A stretch of 64,000 bases of DNA from UBA2387 sp019454665 (GTDB taxonomy: Bacteria; Armatimonadota; Fimbriimonadia; Fimbriimonadales; Fimbriimonadaceae): assembly GCA_045862995.1 (NCBI GenBank), contig BTVX01000016.1:1-64000 (forward strand), read 5' to 3'. Below the pieces are notes generated by a model. The model was not told where the DNA came from, ran no database searches, and worked only from the letters and a program-made list of their open reading frames with translations. Each line of letters opens with the position of its first letter. The stretch's first letter is position 1. The position numbers and the translations under genes are program-made. Below are positions 46,564 through 57,000 of this stretch, one piece after another.

Positions 46564-46750
46564 CCGCCAATGAGGCTCCCGAGGTTCTATCCTTGGCCGT
46601 GAGAAGGCGTTCCCTCATGGCCTCGCTCTTCAGCAGATAGGCGGTCTCGCGCTCCGATGCGATCTCGCGCCATAGGGCGATGGGCACCAGGACACCCACG
46701 GGCTTGCCGTCGGCATCGGAGACGTATTGGATTCTGCGACTTGCTGACAT
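46538..46750 (-). CDS. Phd/YefM-type antitoxin
   Basis: 70 residues. An N-terminal DNA-binding part (RRIQYVSDADGKPVGVLVP) is followed by an acidic helical tail that would wrap the YoeB toxin. ATG 46750 is preceded by GAGG; a longer ATG frame up to 46786 exists but has a poorer N terminus. It is expected to repress its own promoter, probably in 46751-46791. Confidence 0.82.
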   Translation of the reverse strand: MSASRRIQYVSDADGKPVGVLVPIALWREIASERETAYLLKSEAMRERLLTAKDRTSGASLADVKAKLGI

Positions 46751-46791
46751 CGGGACCTCGCTACATTTGATTATGGCTCGCGGCATTCACG

Positions 46792-47310
46792 TCAATCCCT
46801 CTGCGGCGTGGCATGGTGCACATACGCGACCAAGCCCCCGCAGCCACGGTGGAGGTGCTTGCGCGTGCGCGGGAGGCGGCGGGCGAGTTCGAATCGCGCC
46901 CCGCACTTCTTGCACACGTGGACGGCGACCGAGCGCTTCTGGTTTCGCACGATGGCGTCGGTGTAGTTGTGCGTCACCTCGGGCTTCGCGCCAAGGTCGG
47001 CCATCGCCTGCTGCCAATAGGGACCGTGGTTGGCCGCCTTACGACCGTGCCGATCGAATGCCAAAAGGTGCGCGTACTCGTGGATGAGTGTGTCGAGTAC
47101 GCGTTGGCGGGTGGTGAGCACGATGCTGCTCAGGCTGATCGCGTGCTGGGCGAAGTACGCCTTGCCCGCCGAGACGCGCAGCGGCTTCCAGATCAGTGTG
47201 GGCCTGCGCTTCATCGGGTACTCCCGGCACAGGCGTTCGAACTGCTCGCGCGCGTAGGCGAACAGGTCCTCCGAGGTTTCGGGCGCGTCGAAGTCGAACT
47301 GATCGCCCAT
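46792..47310 (-). CDS. SprT-like zinc metalloprotease family protein
   Basis: 172 residues. The metal site is HEYAH at 77-81 (HExxH) with a downstream His (NHGPYWQ). The C terminus carries a zinc ribbon, CKKCG and RGCGG. The arrangement matches the SprT/Spartan core fold, whose eukaryotic relatives cut DNA-protein crosslinks; bacterial SprT functions are poorly known. ATG 47310 overlaps the stop of the gene upstream (TGATG). Confidence 0.85.
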   Translation of the reverse strand: MGDQFDFDAPETSEDLFAYAREQFERLCREYPMKRRPTLIWKPLRVSAGKAYFAQHAISLSSIVLTTRQRVLDTLIHEYAHLLAFDRHGRKAANHGPYWQQAMADLGAKPEVTHNYTDAIVRNQKRSVAVHVCKKCGARFELARRLPRTRKHLHRGCGGLVAYVHHATPQRD

Positions 47311-48104
47311 CAGAACCCGAACTTGGAGAAGAGCGATTGGCCCACGTCGCCCGTGATCCGGAACCAAGGGGTTGTGTCGAACTCGCGGCAGAGGTCTTGC
47401 AGGAGGGCGTCAGAGCGATGTCCGCGCTCGTCGACCCGTCCAGTGCTTGTGCCACGCATCGAGGAGAGTGCTTTGAGGGCATCTCGACCGGGTTCGGCGT
47501 CAAGTAGTGCAGCGACTTCCATGATCATCTCTCTTGTCGCCTGCAGGGTTTGGGCGTACTCATCGCGAATCTGGACACATTCTACGGGAGGCGGATATGA
47601 GTGAAAGAACTCCTCTAATTCTGCCCAAGGTGGCCCCATTGATGAAGCACCGCGCCGAGCACGGGTGTGACTGGGTGGACTAGTCAGGTCCTTTTCTGGG
47701 TCTAGGATGTCATCGATTGCGATCGCGTCTCCGACCATCCTCTCGCTTGTGAGAATCAGTACATCAGCCATCTGTTCCGTCGCGATGGCGACTCGGGACT
47801 CCTCGGTCTTTCGCAGGTGCTCCAGCCAGTCCACCAGGTGTTGCGGCATCTGGCGGCGCTCGGTGGTCGCGCGAAGGGGCGACTCGGGGGGTTGGCCCTC
47901 GACCTTCAGCGAAGAGTCCGGCGGTGTGCCTGTGGCCCGCAGGGCAGGCGGAGGCGCGTCGCCGCCCTTGGCCCGGAACACCCCGGCAGCCCCGAGGCCC
48001 AACAAGACCCCGCCTACCGACAGAACAGCGGCAGCGGTCCACAGCAACCATGCTGGAGGGCCCTGCTTGGGAGGGGGAAACGCACTGCCTGGAGGTCCTG
48101 CCAT
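47310..48104 (-). CDS. single-pass membrane protein, unknown function
   Basis: 264 residues. A Pro-rich cytoplasmic N terminus is followed by one hydrophobic helix (about 19-44, LLWTAAAVLSVGGVLLGLGAAGVF), then a Pro/Gly-rich linker and a largely helical extracytoplasmic domain of about 170 residues with no recognised family. It sits between a GbsR-type regulator gene (58 bases upstream) and the SprT-like gene (overlapping), so it is probably co-transcribed with both. Confidence 0.6.
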   Translation of the reverse strand: MAGPPGSAFPPPKQGPPAWLLWTAAAVLSVGGVLLGLGAAGVFRAKGGDAPPPALRATGTPPDSSLKVEGQPPESPLRATTERRQMPQHLVDWLEHLRKTEESRVAIATEQMADVLILTSERMVGDAIAIDDILDPEKDLTSPPSHTRARRGASSMGPPWAELEEFFHSYPPPVECVQIRDEYAQTLQATREMIMEVAALLDAEPGRDALKALSSMRGTSTGRVDERGHRSDALLQDLCREFDTTPWFRITGDVGQSLFSKFGF

Positions 48105-48162
48105 CGCCTTGTTGTGAGCCTACCCGTCTCCATACGCTTGAGGAACGCGGCGCGTGCCCGAT

Positions 48163-48681
48163 CTACGACTTCTCGGGTGGGAGGAAGGGACGCACGGCCT
48201 CCTCGAACGAACGCTCGACCGAGAACACCTGCCGGTACACCTCGTCCACCAGGGCGAACACGTCCAGCAACCCCTGAAGCCGCTCGCGCAGGGCCTGACG
48301 CTCGGCTGCGGACGTCTCGTCGTCCTTGATCTTCTGCATGCAGTCGCGGATGGCCTCCATGGTCGGGTCGATCTCCCGCCTCTTGCGCTCTCGCACCACG
48401 CGGGCCAGCATCACCCACGGGTCCATCTCGCACGTGTACAGGTCCTTGCGGTCGCCGAGTTCGCGCGTTCGTTTGACGATGCCCCACTCCATGAGCTGGC
48501 GCAGATTCATGCTGGCGTTGCCGCGACTGATGCTGAGACGGTGCAAGATTTCGTCCACGGTCAACGGCTCGCCCGTGATGTAGAGCAGCGCGTGGATCTG
48601 CGCCATCGTGCGGTTGATGCCCCAGGCGGAGCTCATCCTGCCCCACTGGAGGATGAACTGATCTTGAACTTCTTCGAGCAT
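48163..48681 (-). CDS. GbsR/MarR-family transcriptional regulator
   Basis: 172 residues. A winged helix-turn-helix at about 25-90 (IHALLYITGEPLTVDEILHRL, SRGNASMNLRQLMEWGIV) and a helical dimerisation tail, with the GbsR family's GDRKDLY wing. It would act as a dimeric repressor; GbsR itself senses choline, but no choline gene is nearby. ATG 48681 is chosen because the family starts there; the frame is open to 48771. It is divergent from ftsH. Confidence 0.85.
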   Translation of the reverse strand: MLEEVQDQFILQWGRMSSAWGINRTMAQIHALLYITGEPLTVDEILHRLSISRGNASMNLRQLMEWGIVKRTRELGDRKDLYTCEMDPWVMLARVVRERKRREIDPTMEAIRDCMQKIKDDETSAAERQALRERLQGLLDVFALVDEVYRQVFSVERSFEEAVRPFLPPEKS

Positions 48682-48839
48682 CGCGCCCCATTGTGGCCCG
48701 AATCGGCCTTGCATCCTCCAACTCGGGCCCGCTGGATTCCGACATAATGGGTGGACCGTCCGCTCGAACACGAGCTGGGCGCAACGTTCCGTACGCCCCT
48801 GGCGTAGGGAATGACGGTTATTCCGGTTTTGGAGCAGTA

Positions 48840-50786
48840 TTGAACAGAGCGGCCAAGTTACTCTTCTTCATCGTCGCCATCGCCCTGCTCGGCGTTTTTG
48901 CCCTGAACATGAGCAGCGGCGGGGGCTCGGGCTTGCTGATGACCGGCAAGACTCCCGCCAAGTGGGAGATCCAGCGGTTACGGCAGGAGATCGAGGACAA
49001 GAACGTCAAAAAGGTCGAGTGGCAGGGCAACGAGATTCGGGGCACCAGCGAATCGGGCGAGAAGTTCGTGGTCACGGCCTTTGGCATCGAGACGATGCCG
49101 GGCGCGGGCCTGGTGTCCTTCTTCGACGCGCAGGACGTGGAGTACTCGCCGCAGCCGCCGCCCATGGGACAGGTCATTGCGAGCAATTTGGCGTACTTTG
49201 CCTTCCCGATCCTGCTCTTTGGCGTGCTTTGGTTCTTCATTTGGCGATCGGCCCAGGCGGGTGGCAACCAGGCGCTCAACTTCGGGCGCAGCAAGGCCAA
49301 GCGCGTCGGCGAGACCGGCCCCAAGGTGACGTTCGAGGACGTCGCGGGCATCGAGGAGGCCAAGCAGGAACTCCACGAGATCGTGGACTTCCTGAAGAAC
49401 ACCAAGAAGTACACGGCTTTGGGCGCGAAGATCCCGAAGGGCATTCTGCTCACCGGGCCTCCCGGCGTGGGCAAGACGCACATCGCCCGGGCCGTGGCGG
49501 GCGAAGCGGGTGTGCCGTTCTTTCACATCAGCGGTTCGGATTTTGTGGAGATGTTCGTCGGTGTGGGCGCGGCCCGCGTACGCGACCTGTTCGAGACGGC
49601 CAAGGCGCACCGGCCGAGCCTGATCTTCGTAGACGAAATTGACGCCGTCGGACGGCAGCGAGGCGCGGGACTCGGCGGCGGTCACGACGAGCGCGAGCAA
49701 ACGCTCAACCAGTTGCTCGTCGAGATGGACGGCTTTGACCCGAACAGCGGCGTCATCTTGATTGCGGCGACCAACCGCCCCGACGTTCTAGACCCGGCTC
49801 TGCTCCGCCCAGGGCGCTTCGACCGGCAGATCGTCGTGGACGTGCCCGATGCCAAGGGCCGCGAGGCGATCCTCAAGATCCATTCCCGAGGCAAGCCCTT
49901 GGAGAAGGAGATTGACATGGAGGTCTTGGCGAAGCGGACTCCCGGCTTTACCGGCGCCGACCTGGCGAACATGCTCAACGAGGCCGCCCTCCTGGCCGCT
50001 CGACGCAATCAGTCGAAGATTGCCCAGCAGGACTTGGAAGAAGCCCTCGACCGCACCATCGCCGGTCCGCAGCGTCGCAGCCGCGTGATTGACGGCAAGG
50101 AGCGGGAGGTCATCGCCTACCACGAAGCCGGCCACGCTCTGGTGGGCGAGTTGCTGGAGCATTGCGACCCCGTTCACAAGGTCACGATTCTGCCGCGCGG
50201 CATGTCGCTCGGTTCGACATGGTCGCTGCCCGATGCCGACAAGTATCTGGTCTCCAAGCAGCAGATCCTTGACAACATCGCGATGACGCTGGGCGGTCGC
50301 GTGGCCGAGGAGATCGTCTACGACGAGATCACGACGGGCGCGAGCAACGACTTGGAGAAGGTCACGCGTATGTCGCGGGCCATGGTCTGCGAGTATGGGA
50401 TGAGCGAGAAACTCGGCACCCTGGCGCTCGGTCGCCGGGGGCACAATCCGTTCCTCGGACGCGATTACGGTTCGGAAGACCGCAACTACTCCGAAGACGT
50501 GGCCCGCATGATTGACGAGGAGGTGCGCTCCATTGTGGACCAGTGCCACGACCGCGCGCGGCAGATCCTGACCGACCATCGTGGGAAGTTGGACAACGTG
50601 GTGCAAGCTCTGTTGGATCGCGAGACTTTGGATCGGGACGAGTTTTTGGCGGTCATGGAAGGCCGCGAGTTGCCGCCGGTAGTGAAGCCTTCCTCGCCGG
50701 ATGGCAACGCGCCTTCGGTCGAGCGCAGCGCCGACAAGGACCGCAAGCCGCTGAACAAGCCTCGGTTCGAGCCGGGTCCGGCGTAG
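48840..50786 (+). CDS. ftsH: ATP-dependent zinc metalloprotease FtsH
   Basis: Inner-membrane AAA+ protease of 648 residues that degrades unstable membrane and cytosolic proteins. Helix 1 is LLFFIVAIALLGVFAL, followed by a periplasmic domain and helix 2 (about 110-130). Walker A GPPGVGKT is at 206-213, Walker B is LIFVDEID, the SRH is ATNRPDVLDPALLRPGRFDR, and the zinc site is HEAGH at 428-432 with a distal Asp. The start is TTG 48840 after TTTTGGAG, which gives the family's N terminus; ATG 48747 would add 31 residues unlike FtsH. Confidence 0.96.
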   Translation: MNRAAKLLFFIVAIALLGVFALNMSSGGGSGLLMTGKTPAKWEIQRLRQEIEDKNVKKVEWQGNEIRGTSESGEKFVVTAFGIETMPGAGLVSFFDAQDVEYSPQPPPMGQVIASNLAYFAFPILLFGVLWFFIWRSAQAGGNQALNFGRSKAKRVGETGPKVTFEDVAGIEEAKQELHEIVDFLKNTKKYTALGAKIPKGILLTGPPGVGKTHIARAVAGEAGVPFFHISGSDFVEMFVGVGAARVRDLFETAKAHRPSLIFVDEIDAVGRQRGAGLGGGHDEREQTLNQLLVEMDGFDPNSGVILIAATNRPDVLDPALLRPGRFDRQIVVDVPDAKGREAILKIHSRGKPLEKEIDMEVLAKRTPGFTGADLANMLNEAALLAARRNQSKIAQQDLEEALDRTIAGPQRRSRVIDGKEREVIAYHEAGHALVGELLEHCDPVHKVTILPRGMSLGSTWSLPDADKYLVSKQQILDNIAMTLGGRVAEEIVYDEITTGASNDLEKVTRMSRAMVCEYGMSEKLGTLALGRRGHNPFLGRDYGSEDRNYSEDVARMIDEEVRSIVDQCHDRARQILTDHRGKLDNVVQALLDRETLDRDEFLAVMEGRELPPVVKPSSPDGNAPSVERSADKDRKPLNKPRFEPGPA

Positions 50787-50817
50787 GGGCTCCCTGCCCG
50801 CCAGTTGCGTTCAAGGT

Positions 50818-50847
50818 TGAATACTCGTACCCAGAAGTGCTAAAGTG
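50818..50847 (+). promoter_or_regulatory. possible promoter of the DUF3800 gene
   Basis: TTGAAT (50818-50823) and TAAAGT (50842-50847), spacer 18 bases, 27 bases before the ATG. Confidence 0.4.
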
Positions 50848-50873
50848 CGCCAACGGGCCGAGGATTCTGTGCC

Positions 50874-51782
50874 ATGAGCTACCTACTCTTCATGGATGAA
50901 AGTGGACATCACGGCGGCGCTGGGTACGAGGTTCGGGGAGGCATCGCACTTCCAGTCCGATCGGTTTGGCAGTTCACTCGCCGGATGCGGGGAATCGAGG
51001 CAAGGTGCTTTGGTGACTTGCTGAGCAAACACGGCACGGAGCTCAAGGCGACGAAGTTGCTTGAGCGAGATCGGGTGAGAAAGGCAAGCATGCGGCCCGA
51101 CTTGGCCGATGCAGAGAGGCAGCGCCTTTGCCTTGAGTATCTCGGTCAGAAACGAAACAGCACCAAAGCGACTCTGGAACACAACATCGCATACGCGCAA
51201 GCTGGGTGCCTCTTCGTCACGAGGCTGCTCCAACTCGTTCGGGATGAGGGCGGATTGGCGTTCGCCTCGATCGTGCCCGCCGACCACACCAAGCCCACTA
51301 CGTCCATTTCCCGGACCTACGTGAGGCGTGACATCTGCTATCTCATGGAACGGTTCTTCTACTTCCTAGAGGAGAGGGGTGACTCCGGTGTCTTGGTACT
51401 CGACGAAACCGATCGCTCAGACGATCGTCGTTTCCTTCAGCGTCTGGAACGGTACTTCTCCAGCCACGACCAAGGGAAGGCACATTCGAGGTTAATTCTG
51501 CCAACGCCGCTCTTTACTGAATCGGCAATGTCGTACCCGATTCAGGCAGCCGATGTGATTTGCTATCTGATATCTCAGGGTTTTCGGCTGCAATCAATGG
51601 ACATTCCAGCTCGACCAGACTTTAGACAAACGTGGCTTGACTTACTTGGTGCGCTTCGATTCCAGTGCAACAGGGAGACCCGCGCGGGCGGAGTTCGGGT
51701 GATGCACTCGTTCGTCTACGTCAAAGACCCCTGGAAAGGATCCAGGGGGAGAAGGCAAGACACACCTGCAGAACGACCTTGA
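50874..51782 (+). CDS. DUF3800 family protein
   Basis: 302 residues with the acidic motif pattern of DUF3800: MDESG near the N terminus, LVLDETDRSDD in the middle and PIQAADVICY near the C terminus. The fold is RNase H-like with Asp/Glu metal ligands, so a nuclease role is plausible; the family often occurs in mobile or variable regions. It looks lower in GC than ftsH and the genes after it. The C-terminal 20 residues are basic and may be disordered. No partner gene stands next to it. Confidence 0.85.
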   Translation: MSYLLFMDESGHHGGAGYEVRGGIALPVRSVWQFTRRMRGIEARCFGDLLSKHGTELKATKLLERDRVRKASMRPDLADAERQRLCLEYLGQKRNSTKATLEHNIAYAQAGCLFVTRLLQLVRDEGGLAFASIVPADHTKPTTSISRTYVRRDICYLMERFFYFLEERGDSGVLVLDETDRSDDRRFLQRLERYFSSHDQGKAHSRLILPTPLFTESAMSYPIQAADVICYLISQGFRLQSMDIPARPDFRQTWLDLLGALRFQCNRETRAGGVRVMHSFVYVKDPWKGSRGRRQDTPAERP

Positions 51783-51821
51783 GAGCGGTTCCAGGGGCCG
51801 AGCCTCCGTTGTCATGGTACC

Positions 51822-52775
51822 TCAGCTGTTCCACCGCTGCAGGTCGAGGGGCTCAAGGGCGTACATCCGCTCCGGACCGCAGTCTTGCCCCGGCCACAGC
51901 CGCCTCGCCGCGAGCCGAGGCGATAGCGAAAGCAGCCAGCGCTTCCAAGCCAGCGGCCAGCGAGGGTGGGTTCGAAGCGCCCGAAACGCCGCCCGCTTCG
52001 CGGCCGACCCGTCGCCAAAAAGTACATAGAGCGCCGAGAGATTGATCAAGTTGCGCGCGGTGCCGGCGCGGTCCGCCTTGGCCGATTCCGCCCAAGCCGC
52101 GATCGCTTCCCGCACCCGGATCTCCTCGATCAACTGCGGCTCGCGTCGGACGTAGCTGTTGTGCCCGTGTTGCCGCCAGTAGGTCAACCGCTCCGGGACA
52201 CAAACAAGCGGCCCTCGCCGGCAAGCGGCGAGCAGGGCAAGCCAGTCCCCCGAATACCGGCACGAGGTCTCGAACGCCAGGCCGTCGCGCCGAAACACCA
52301 CGCTCGACGCCAGAATGCGGTTTTCGTGCAGAAGGTGCGGCAGCAAGTCGCCCACTTCCGCGGTCGGCCAGTCGGCGTGGACGTCCTCCTCTAGGATCGC
52401 GCCGTCCGCGTCGGCCATCCAGCCGAGGGTGAAGCAGCCGCTTGCTTCGGGGTGCCGATCAAGGAGCGCGACCTGCTTGGCCAGCTTGGTCGGCTCCCAG
52501 AAGTCGTCCGAATTCAGGATGGCGACAAACTCGCCCTCGGTCATCTCGACGCCGCGCTGTTGACTCCCATAGGTGCCGAGGTTTCGGTCGTTGGTCAAGA
52601 CCCGGATGCGTTGATCTTCAAAGCTACGGGCCACTTCGACGCTGTCGTCGGGGCTTTGGTCGTCCAGCACCAGCAGCGTCCAGTCCTCGCACGTTTGTGC
52701 CAGGACGGACTCGATGGCCGCGACGAGAAAGCGCGCGTGGTTGTAGCTTGGGATGATGACGGCGACGCGCGGCAC
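51822..52775 (-). CDS. GT2-family glycosyltransferase
   Basis: 317 residues, GT-A fold. VAVIIPSYNHARFLVAAIESVLAQT is the standard N terminus, DDQSPDDS binds the nucleotide, and NSDDFW is the DXD-equivalent metal site. A helical C-terminal domain lacks membrane helices, so the protein is cytosolic or peripheral. It would add a sugar to a surface glycan; donor and acceptor are unknown. GTG 52775 is the only start that keeps the N terminus. Confidence 0.87.
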   Translation of the reverse strand: MPRVAVIIPSYNHARFLVAAIESVLAQTCEDWTLLVLDDQSPDDSVEVARSFEDQRIRVLTNDRNLGTYGSQQRGVEMTEGEFVAILNSDDFWEPTKLAKQVALLDRHPEASGCFTLGWMADADGAILEEDVHADWPTAEVGDLLPHLLHENRILASSVVFRRDGLAFETSCRYSGDWLALLAACRRGPLVCVPERLTYWRQHGHNSYVRREPQLIEEIRVREAIAAWAESAKADRAGTARNLINLSALYVLFGDGSAAKRAAFRALRTHPRWPLAWKRWLLSLSPRLAARRLWPGQDCGPERMYALEPLDLQRWNS

Positions 52776-52814
52776 GGGAGGGAGTCAACCCGTTTCGGCG
52801 CAGAAGGAGCAAGG

Positions 52815-54002
52815 TCAGGGGGCCGACAATCGCCTCAACAGCTCGATTTTGTTGGTTCGGCTCCTCGGGCTGTCCAGACTGAACGAGCGGGCATCGCCCA
52901 CTTCGCGCACGAAGTCCTGGGTTCTGGCGATCGCCTGGCGGAGCGCGTCATCGGGTTGGACGAAGCTGTACCAGACGATTTCTTGTCGGGCGGGATCGAA
53001 CTCCCAGAGGCCCACGATGCGACCCCGGTCCAGGATGGCGTGGCTGTGCAAGTCGAGCAGGTGTCCACTGGGGACGGGACCGAACTCGCCCGCGGCCATT
53101 CGCTCGGCGTCTTGCGGTTCCAGCAAGGATCGCAACTCGCGCCGCAGGAGCAGGTGGGAATCCAAGCTCGCCACCAGGCGGTAATCGGGCTGCGATGGGG
53201 CTTCGAACGCTTGCCAAGCCTCCAACTGCTCGTCGGGCAACAACAGGTCGTCGCCAATGGAAACCACGTGGGCGGCCTCGCAAGCGGCGCGCGCATCGGT
53301 CGCGCCGCAACCGGCGAAGGCTTGGAACTGTGCCGTGGTCGCCGGGCCGATCCAGCGGAAGTACGCCGTGGCCAGCTCCCCGAGAACCCAGGCCGGGTCT
53401 TGCGGAGCTTTTGGCACGGGGCTGTTGGTCCAGAGCGCATAGCGGTACCGTTCCTGATCCAGCCGTCCAGTCGCGGGTACACGCCGAACCGCGCCTTGCG
53501 CCTGCAACCAGCCCAAAGCGAGCGGCAAAGTGGTGCTGAGGCCGCGTTTCTTTCCCTCGGTACCGAGGTCCCGCACCTTCGATCCCAACCTCTGGCGAAG
53601 CTCGACCGGGTCCATTTCGTCTATCGCCAGCGCTTCGAGTACGCCTTCGCACAGGGCCTGAAACTCCTCGTCGGTCAAGCCGAGGTGCTTCCTCGCGGCG
53701 CGGATGGGGGTCTCGGCGGTCTTGCGGCCGGCAAGGGTTGCGAGGGCGAAGTCTTCTTGCCCGACGTAGTACGTGCAGCCCCGAGCGGCGGGCAGTTCCT
53801 GAATGTCCATGCACGCCGCCGCGAACTCGGCTTCGTCGCGGGTGATCCCGGCGCGGCTGAACAGCGACAGATAGGGGTTGACGCTGCCGACGCTGCGTGC
53901 CCAGCCGGCAGAGGCGAGCACCGCCCGAGCCGATTTCTTGGGGGCGGTTGTCAAACCTTGGCACCGCGCCCACCAGGCGCGCAGTTTGACAGGATGAACC
54001 AT
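52815..54002 (-). CDS. winged-helix DNA-binding protein of the HTH_42 (AlkZ/YcaQ-related) group
   Basis: 395 residues. Tandem winged-helix-like segments (LATAYFRWIGPATTAQFQAFAG and others) lead to the C-terminal LHSHAILDRGRIVGLWEFDP, the hallmark beta-hairpin of the HTH_42 family that includes AlkZ and YcaQ DNA glycosylases for interstrand crosslinks or bulky alkyl adducts. Whether this one has glycosylase activity is uncertain. ATG 54002 gives the short usual N terminus (MVHPVKLRAWW); the frame is open to 54050. Confidence 0.75.
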   Translation of the reverse strand: MVHPVKLRAWWARCQGLTTAPKKSARAVLASAGWARSVGSVNPYLSLFSRAGITRDEAEFAAACMDIQELPAARGCTYYVGQEDFALATLAGRKTAETPIRAARKHLGLTDEEFQALCEGVLEALAIDEMDPVELRQRLGSKVRDLGTEGKKRGLSTTLPLALGWLQAQGAVRRVPATGRLDQERYRYALWTNSPVPKAPQDPAWVLGELATAYFRWIGPATTAQFQAFAGCGATDARAACEAAHVVSIGDDLLLPDEQLEAWQAFEAPSQPDYRLVASLDSHLLLRRELRSLLEPQDAERMAAGEFGPVPSGHLLDLHSHAILDRGRIVGLWEFDPARQEIVWYSFVQPDDALRQAIARTQDFVREVGDARSFSLDSPRSRTNKIELLRRLSAP

Positions 54003-54051
54003 GCAGACGCTTGTATACCCCGATTGGATGGGTCTCTCGACTTGAAACACC

Positions 54052-57000
54052 CTAGAATCTCAGTTGATAGTTGAACAGGACGGTCCAGTTGTTGCGTTTC
54101 CAGCCGTCGGCGATGGAATGCTCGTAGGACACGTTGCCGGCGAAGACGCTGAACAATTGGTTGGGCCCCGGCTTTTGGTCGAAACGCAGGTGATAGCGGT
54201 GGACGGTTTGGCGCTTGCCGGCGAGGTCCTTCTGCTCGACGCCATAGAACAGCGACAGCGGCGAACCGCTCTTGTTGAACAGGCTGAGGTCAATGCCGCC
54301 GATCCGGGAGAGCGACTTCTTGCTCTCGTCAATCAGTTCTTCCCAGCTGAGGCCCATCTTGGTGTCGGGGTTGCGGCTGAAGCCGAGGCGCCACTTGTTG
54401 GCGTGAGCCGCCTTGACGATGGAGCCGAGGAACGCGTCGCCCTTCGTGGTCTCGGGGTTGGTTTGGACGTTGTGCGAGAGTTCCACGCCGCTCCACGGAC
54501 GCCACGTGACGGCATAGTTGCGCATCACGATCTGCTCGTCGCCGGGCAGCGTTCGCGTCTTGTACTCAAGGGCGAGGTTCAGCCGGGCCTTTTCGCTCGG
54601 ATCGGTGTTGAACGAGAACTTGCGGTCCACGCCTCGGTCGCCGGTTGGGTGGACTTGGCTCTTGTACGCAAAGCCGAACGAGGTCGAACCCAGTTTGGCG
54701 CCGAAGTTGAAGTCGCGGTTTTCCTTGCGCCAGTCGAAGTGGTTGCGTTCGGTGTCGGCTGCGAAGCGGAACGTCACGTTGCTGAGCGGGCCGAATTGGA
54801 GCGGCTTGACGGTGCCGAGTTGGACGTTGCCGACGTGGCGATTCTGTCGCGATTCGTCCACGCGATCCACGTTGTAGTTGGCGCTGTCAATCTTGACGTC
54901 GCCGACTTGCCCGGGCGTCACGCTGAGGTCCGACTTGAGCGACGCGCCTTGGTCGCCCTTGAGTTGACGATCCACTCCGTACTTGATCCGGATGTTCTGG
55001 CCGAAGTCGTACCAGAAGCCGTAGACCCGCTTCGTCTCGTCCTTCTCTTCGCCTTCGCGGTTGATTTTGACGTCGGTGACGCTCACGCCCATGCGCGGAG
55101 TGATTTCTTTGCTGACCGTGTTGGCGCTGACCTTCTCCTCGGTGCCGCCTTCGAACTTGGTGACGATCTGTTCGGTCTTGAACGAGGTCTTGGCGTCGAT
55201 TTTGGTTTCGTAGCCGACGTAAGTCTTCGTGCGGTCGGGCTCTTTGGCCTCGGTGCCATCGTAGGTCACTTTCTCTTCGGCGAAGCTGACGGCGCCGAAC
55301 CGCCCGAAGTCGCGGCGGATGGACCATGTGTCGTGTTGCTGCGCGAAGATGGTGTTCAGCGGGTCGTCGTCCTTGCGCACGATGCGGGAAGCGTCCACCT
55401 GGGTGTGCTTGTCCAAAGCGTAGGCCAACCGGGTTTCACGGTAGACCTTGTCTCGCTCCAGCGACGAGTTCTTCGCGTCGTACCACTGGGCGTACACCTT
55501 GAGCGTCGGCAGGATCTGCCAGCGGGCGAGCATCTCGCTTTGCTTGTAGCCCTTCAATCCGGCGAAGAGTTGCCGCTCGGGGTGCAGGTACTGGCCCACG
55601 TCGTTGAATCCGTCGTCCACGTTTCGGGTGACGAACTTCACGTCCAGGTTATTGCTCGTCAGTCCGGTTTCGGTGCGTTCGAGTCCGCCGTTGGGGCCGT
55701 CCACTTGAAGCTGCGAGAACGTTGCCTTGCCGCCCTTCGGGAGCGCGGTCGAAGCCTCGACTTCGCTGGTGTCGAGTCCCGCCACGTTGCCGAGTTGGTG
55801 CCGCTCGAACTCCATGAGCTTGCCGAACTCGTTGAAGCCGTTGCCCGTTCGCTGGTTGCGGAACTTGAACGCCGCGCTCTTGCCCACGATCTGCAGGAAG
55901 TCCACCGTGGCGCCCGAGGTCATGCCGCTGACGGACAGCGACTCGGCTCGGACGTTGACGTCCTTGAGCGGTTGGCCCGTGATTCGCGTCGAGGTGCGGT
56001 CAATGCCGTACCCGCCGGCGAACGTCCCGGCTTCGGTGTTCTTGATCTGGATGCCCGTGGGCTGATACATCTGGGCAACGCCTTGCACATGCGCCCCGAG
56101 TTCGGCGGGAGCGAGGTTGGGCAGCGCACCGAACTTCGCGTCCACGATCTTCTCATTGCGCGTGACGGTGAACCCGCCCAACTGGGCCGACAGGTCGGTG
56201 GAGCGGAAGTCGCCGTTGTCGTTGCGGACCGCACTGGACGAGAACTTGACCGGCGACTTCGCGCCGAGCAGGGCCGTTTCCACGCCGAACCACTCGCGGC
56301 GCAGGCCACCCTCGCGCGCCCACTGGCCGCGCTCGCCTTCCGCCAACCCGCCGAAAGCCGTGAAGCCGTCTTCGATGTGCTGGTCGCCGTACGTGAACTT
56401 GGTTTGGACGGCTTCCATCGTGATCGCTCGCCGATGGATGCCCTTGCCGTTGCCGTCCTCGATCTTGTTGGCCGTGTAGCTCAGGGCGCCGACCGACTGC
56501 TTGAACCCGATCGCCAAGTTCTCGCGATTCAGTCCGGCTTCTTTCTTGAGTTGCTCGCGGTCGCCTTCGGCGAGGTCGTTGAACCGCTTGAAGTTCTTAT
56601 CGCTCTTGCGGGAATCCCAGTTGAGGCTGAAACCGCCGGAGGCGAATCCGAGCGTCCGCCATTCGAGCGAACCCGTGTCGTCCTTCACGGTCCGCATGGA
56701 CTGGCTGAACTTCCCGATGCCGACGTTGGCGTCTTGGAGGCTGAAGCCTTGGCGCTCGAGACCACGCTCTTTGCGGAGTTGATCCACGTTCGCGCCCTGC
56801 AAGCTCCCCGCGACGGCGTTGAAGCCCGTAAAGTTCTTGCTGATGTCCTGGTAGTCCACCGTCACCGAGCCGCCCAGAAGCCCGGCTTTCATTTGCTGGA
56901 CCACGAACTTGGACTTGCCGGTCTCGGTCTCTTTCTTGGCGCCATCGAACTCGAAACCGGAGCGCGCTTCGGTGCGTTGCCGGTCGCCCACCATGTAGGC

